Assembly: GCA_036561085.1 (NCBI GenBank)
Contig: DATBPY010000132.1
Coordinates: forward strand, 1 to 7,757
Direction of reading: 5' to 3'
Source: CAILHX01 sp036561085
GTDB taxonomy: Bacteria; Pseudomonadota; Gammaproteobacteria; Burkholderiales; Methylophilaceae
Length of the DNA stretch: 7,757 bases
This document shows, piece by piece, positions 6,626-7,757 of this stretch (the stretch's first letter is position 1; the number at the start of each line of letters is the position of its first letter). The notes under the pieces are model-generated. The model saw nothing but the letters and a program-made list of their open reading frames with translations, had not been told where the DNA came from and did not search any database. Position numbers and translations under genes: made by a program.

Positions 6626-6985
6626 TCAATAACTCATTGCTGCGTTATTCAGCGGCAGGTTCCAGCCCGAGCTGACTTGTTTCAGGGCGGGTTTGGGCAG
6701 GTTCTTGCTGTAAAGCTCGCCAAGTTTGCCGCGCAGTTCATGTGCCGCGCGCCGGGTGTAGATGATAGGTAAGCCTAATCTGGTCGCGCTGATGCTGGCG
6801 TTGTACAACAGGGTGTGGCTGAGCTGGTCGGTGACCATCACCACCAGTTTGATGCGCTCGGGGATGCTTTTACGGCTATCTGCAGGCTTGCGCCCATCCC
6901 AGTGCTCGATGTCCTGCAAACCGAATTCATTCAGTTCGCGGCGTATGGTTTCGATGCGGTCACCGCCGATAACGAGTGTAGACAT
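6626..6985 (-). CDS. DUF2325 domain-containing protein, unknown function
   Basis: A 119-residue cytoplasmic protein with the features of DUF2325, a family of unknown function. Seen directly: an N-terminal beta strand and turn LVIGGDR (4-10), then HWDGRK (28-33), a second strand LVVMVTDQLSH (47-57) with the characteristic TD..SH pattern (T52-D53, S56-H57), and GLPIIYTRR (71-79). This looks like a small Rossmann-like alpha/beta fold that may bind a nucleotide or anion. The final ~35 residues (from about 85) are a low-similarity tail with few clues. There is no signal peptide and no cysteine. The ATG at 6985 has a strong ribosome binding site (GAGGA, 7 nt spacing). It lies between sbp and the Mop genes, so a role in sulfur or oxyanion handling is inferred from position only. 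Confidence 0.82.
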   Translation of the reverse strand: MSTLVIGGDRIETIRRELNEFGLQDIEHWDGRKPADSRKSIPERIKLVVMVTDQLSHTLLYNASISATRLGLPIIYTRRAAHELRGKLGELYSKNLPKPALKQVSSGWNLPLNNAAMSY

Positions 6986-7019
6986 GATGGTTTCCTCGGT
7001 TTGATTGAAAGATTGAGGA

Positions 7020-7036
7020 GGGAGGCATGGCCTCCC
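7020..7036. other. GC-rich intercistronic hairpin between sbp and DUF2325
   Basis: GGGAGGC (7020-7026) and GCCTCCC (7030-7036) form a 7-bp perfect stem around a 3-base loop, in the 79-bp gap after the sbp stop. On the minus strand the hairpin is followed by TCCTCAATCTTTC, not a T tract, so it is at best a leaky terminator. It may protect the sbp mRNA from 3' decay, lowering expression of downstream genes relative to the abundant periplasmic protein. Confidence 0.5.
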
Positions 7037-7064
7037 CCCGTGTTACTGACTGCTATTTCGTGTG

Positions 7065-7757
7065 CTATTTCGCGTAGATCTGGTCGAACACGCCGCCGTC
7101 ATTGAAGTGCTTCTTCTGCGCTGCCTGCCAACCGCCGAATTCAGGATCGTCGATCGTCACCAGAGTGATCTTCGGGAATTGGCTTTCATACTTCTTGGCA
7201 ACCGCTTCCAGGGTAGGACGGTAGTAGTTCTTGGCACCGATCTCCTGGCCTTCAGGGCTGTAGAGGTATTCAAGATAGGCCTGTGCCACGGCACGGGTCT
7301 TGTGCTTGTCCACCACTTTGTCGACGATGGTGACGGGCGGTTCAGCTTTTATCGAGCGTGACGGGATCACCACATCCACTTTGTCCGGGCCCAGTTCTTT
7401 CTTGGCCAGATAAGCTTCGTTCTCCCAAGCCAGCAATACGTCGCCGATACCGCGTTCCACGAAAGTGGTGGTGGATCCGCGCGCGCCGGAATCCAGCACC
7501 GGCACGTTCTTGTACAGCTTGCCTACGAATTCGCGGGCTTTGGCTTCATCGTTGTTGTTGTGCTTCAGCGCGTAATCCCAGGCCGCCAGGTAGTTCCAGC
7601 GTGCGCCGCCGGAAGTCTTGGGGTTGGGGGTGATGACTGAAACGCCCGGCTTGACGATGTCGTCCCAATCCTTGATGTGCTTGGGGTTGCCTTTGCGCAC
7701 CAGGAATACGATGGTGGAGGTGAAAGGCGAACTGTTGTTAGGCAGGCGTTTTTGCCA
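7065..7757 (-). CDS. sbp: Sulfate ABC transporter substrate-binding protein, 5' end cut by the window
   Basis: The last 230 codons of a second sulfate-binding protein; the signal peptide and first ~100 residues lie beyond the right edge. The frame is open to 7757, where it begins WQKRLPNNSSPF. Sbp-type signatures are visible: GGARWNYLAAW, DSGARGSTTTF, ERGIGDVLLAWENEA, YLYSPEGQEIGAKNYYRP and a C-terminal GGVFDQIYAK. These match E. coli Sbp as I recall it more closely than CysP, so sulfate is the likely ligand. It would act in the periplasm with a CysTWA importer not seen here. By eye it is clearly homologous to the copy at the left of the window but belongs to a different subtype. A 48-bp stretch near its visible start is identical to that copy. 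It heads the visible part of the sulfur operon, with a stem-loop after its stop. Confidence 0.93.
   Translation of the reverse strand, partial: WQKRLPNNSSPFTSTIVFLVRKGNPKHIKDWDDIVKPGVSVITPNPKTSGGARWNYLAAWDYALKHNNNDEAKAREFVGKLYKNVPVLDSGARGSTTTFVERGIGDVLLAWENEAYLAKKELGPDKVDVVIPSRSIKAEPPVTIVDKVVDKHKTRAVAQAYLEYLYSPEGQEIGAKNYYRPTLEAVAKKYESQFPKITLVTIDDPEFGGWQAAQKKHFNDGGVFDQIYAK

Noticed and set aside
7020..7036. Hairpin after sbp as a full intrinsic terminator
   Set aside because: No run of T follows on the minus strand; kept only as a structural element.

Overview
The window reads as a compact bacterial sulfur-metabolism region. Every convincing gene lies on the minus strand, so transcription runs from position 7757 toward 1. 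Moderate GC, good Shine-Dalgarno sites, intrinsic terminators and the resemblance of the proteins to proteobacterial families suggest a Gram-negative proteobacterium. A betaproteobacterium (Gallionella/Sulfuricella-like) is my best guess, with low confidence. The plus strand shows only shadow frames. I saw no tRNA, rRNA, CRISPR array or insertion sequence.

Region A (7757 to 2225) looks like one long sulfur operon, possibly with internal promoters. In transcription order it holds: the 3' part of a sulfate-binding protein gene (sbp); a DUF2325 protein; two tandem single-domain Mop/TOBE oxyanion-binding proteins; a TusA-family sulfur carrier; an EpsC-type serine O-acetyltransferase; a family 2A (SrpI-type) encapsulin shell protein; and a SufS-type cysteine desulfurase with a roughly 130-residue N-terminal extension typical of the cargo enzyme of that shell. 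A strong intrinsic terminator at 2225-2254 ends the unit.

The logic of Region A is sulfate import, then O-acetylserine supply for cysteine synthesis, then cysteine desulfuration inside a protein nanocompartment. Published work on family 2A encapsulins links them to sulfur starvation and elemental-sulfur storage. The TusA, DUF2325 and twin Mop genes are the less expected members. They hint at a route that moves sulfane sulfur onward, perhaps toward molybdenum-cofactor or oxyanion chemistry; that link is inference.

Region B (2220 to 1) starts from a clear sigma70-like promoter at 2151-2179. It holds a second periplasmic sulfate/thiosulfate-binding protein, an EAL-domain c-di-GMP phosphodiesterase with its catalytic residues intact, and a 34-residue single-span membrane protein that has its own ribosome binding site. 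A UUCG-loop intrinsic terminator at 1-24 closes this unit. The two binding-protein paralogs therefore bracket the encapsulin genes, and they share a 48-bp identical block that hints at gene conversion.
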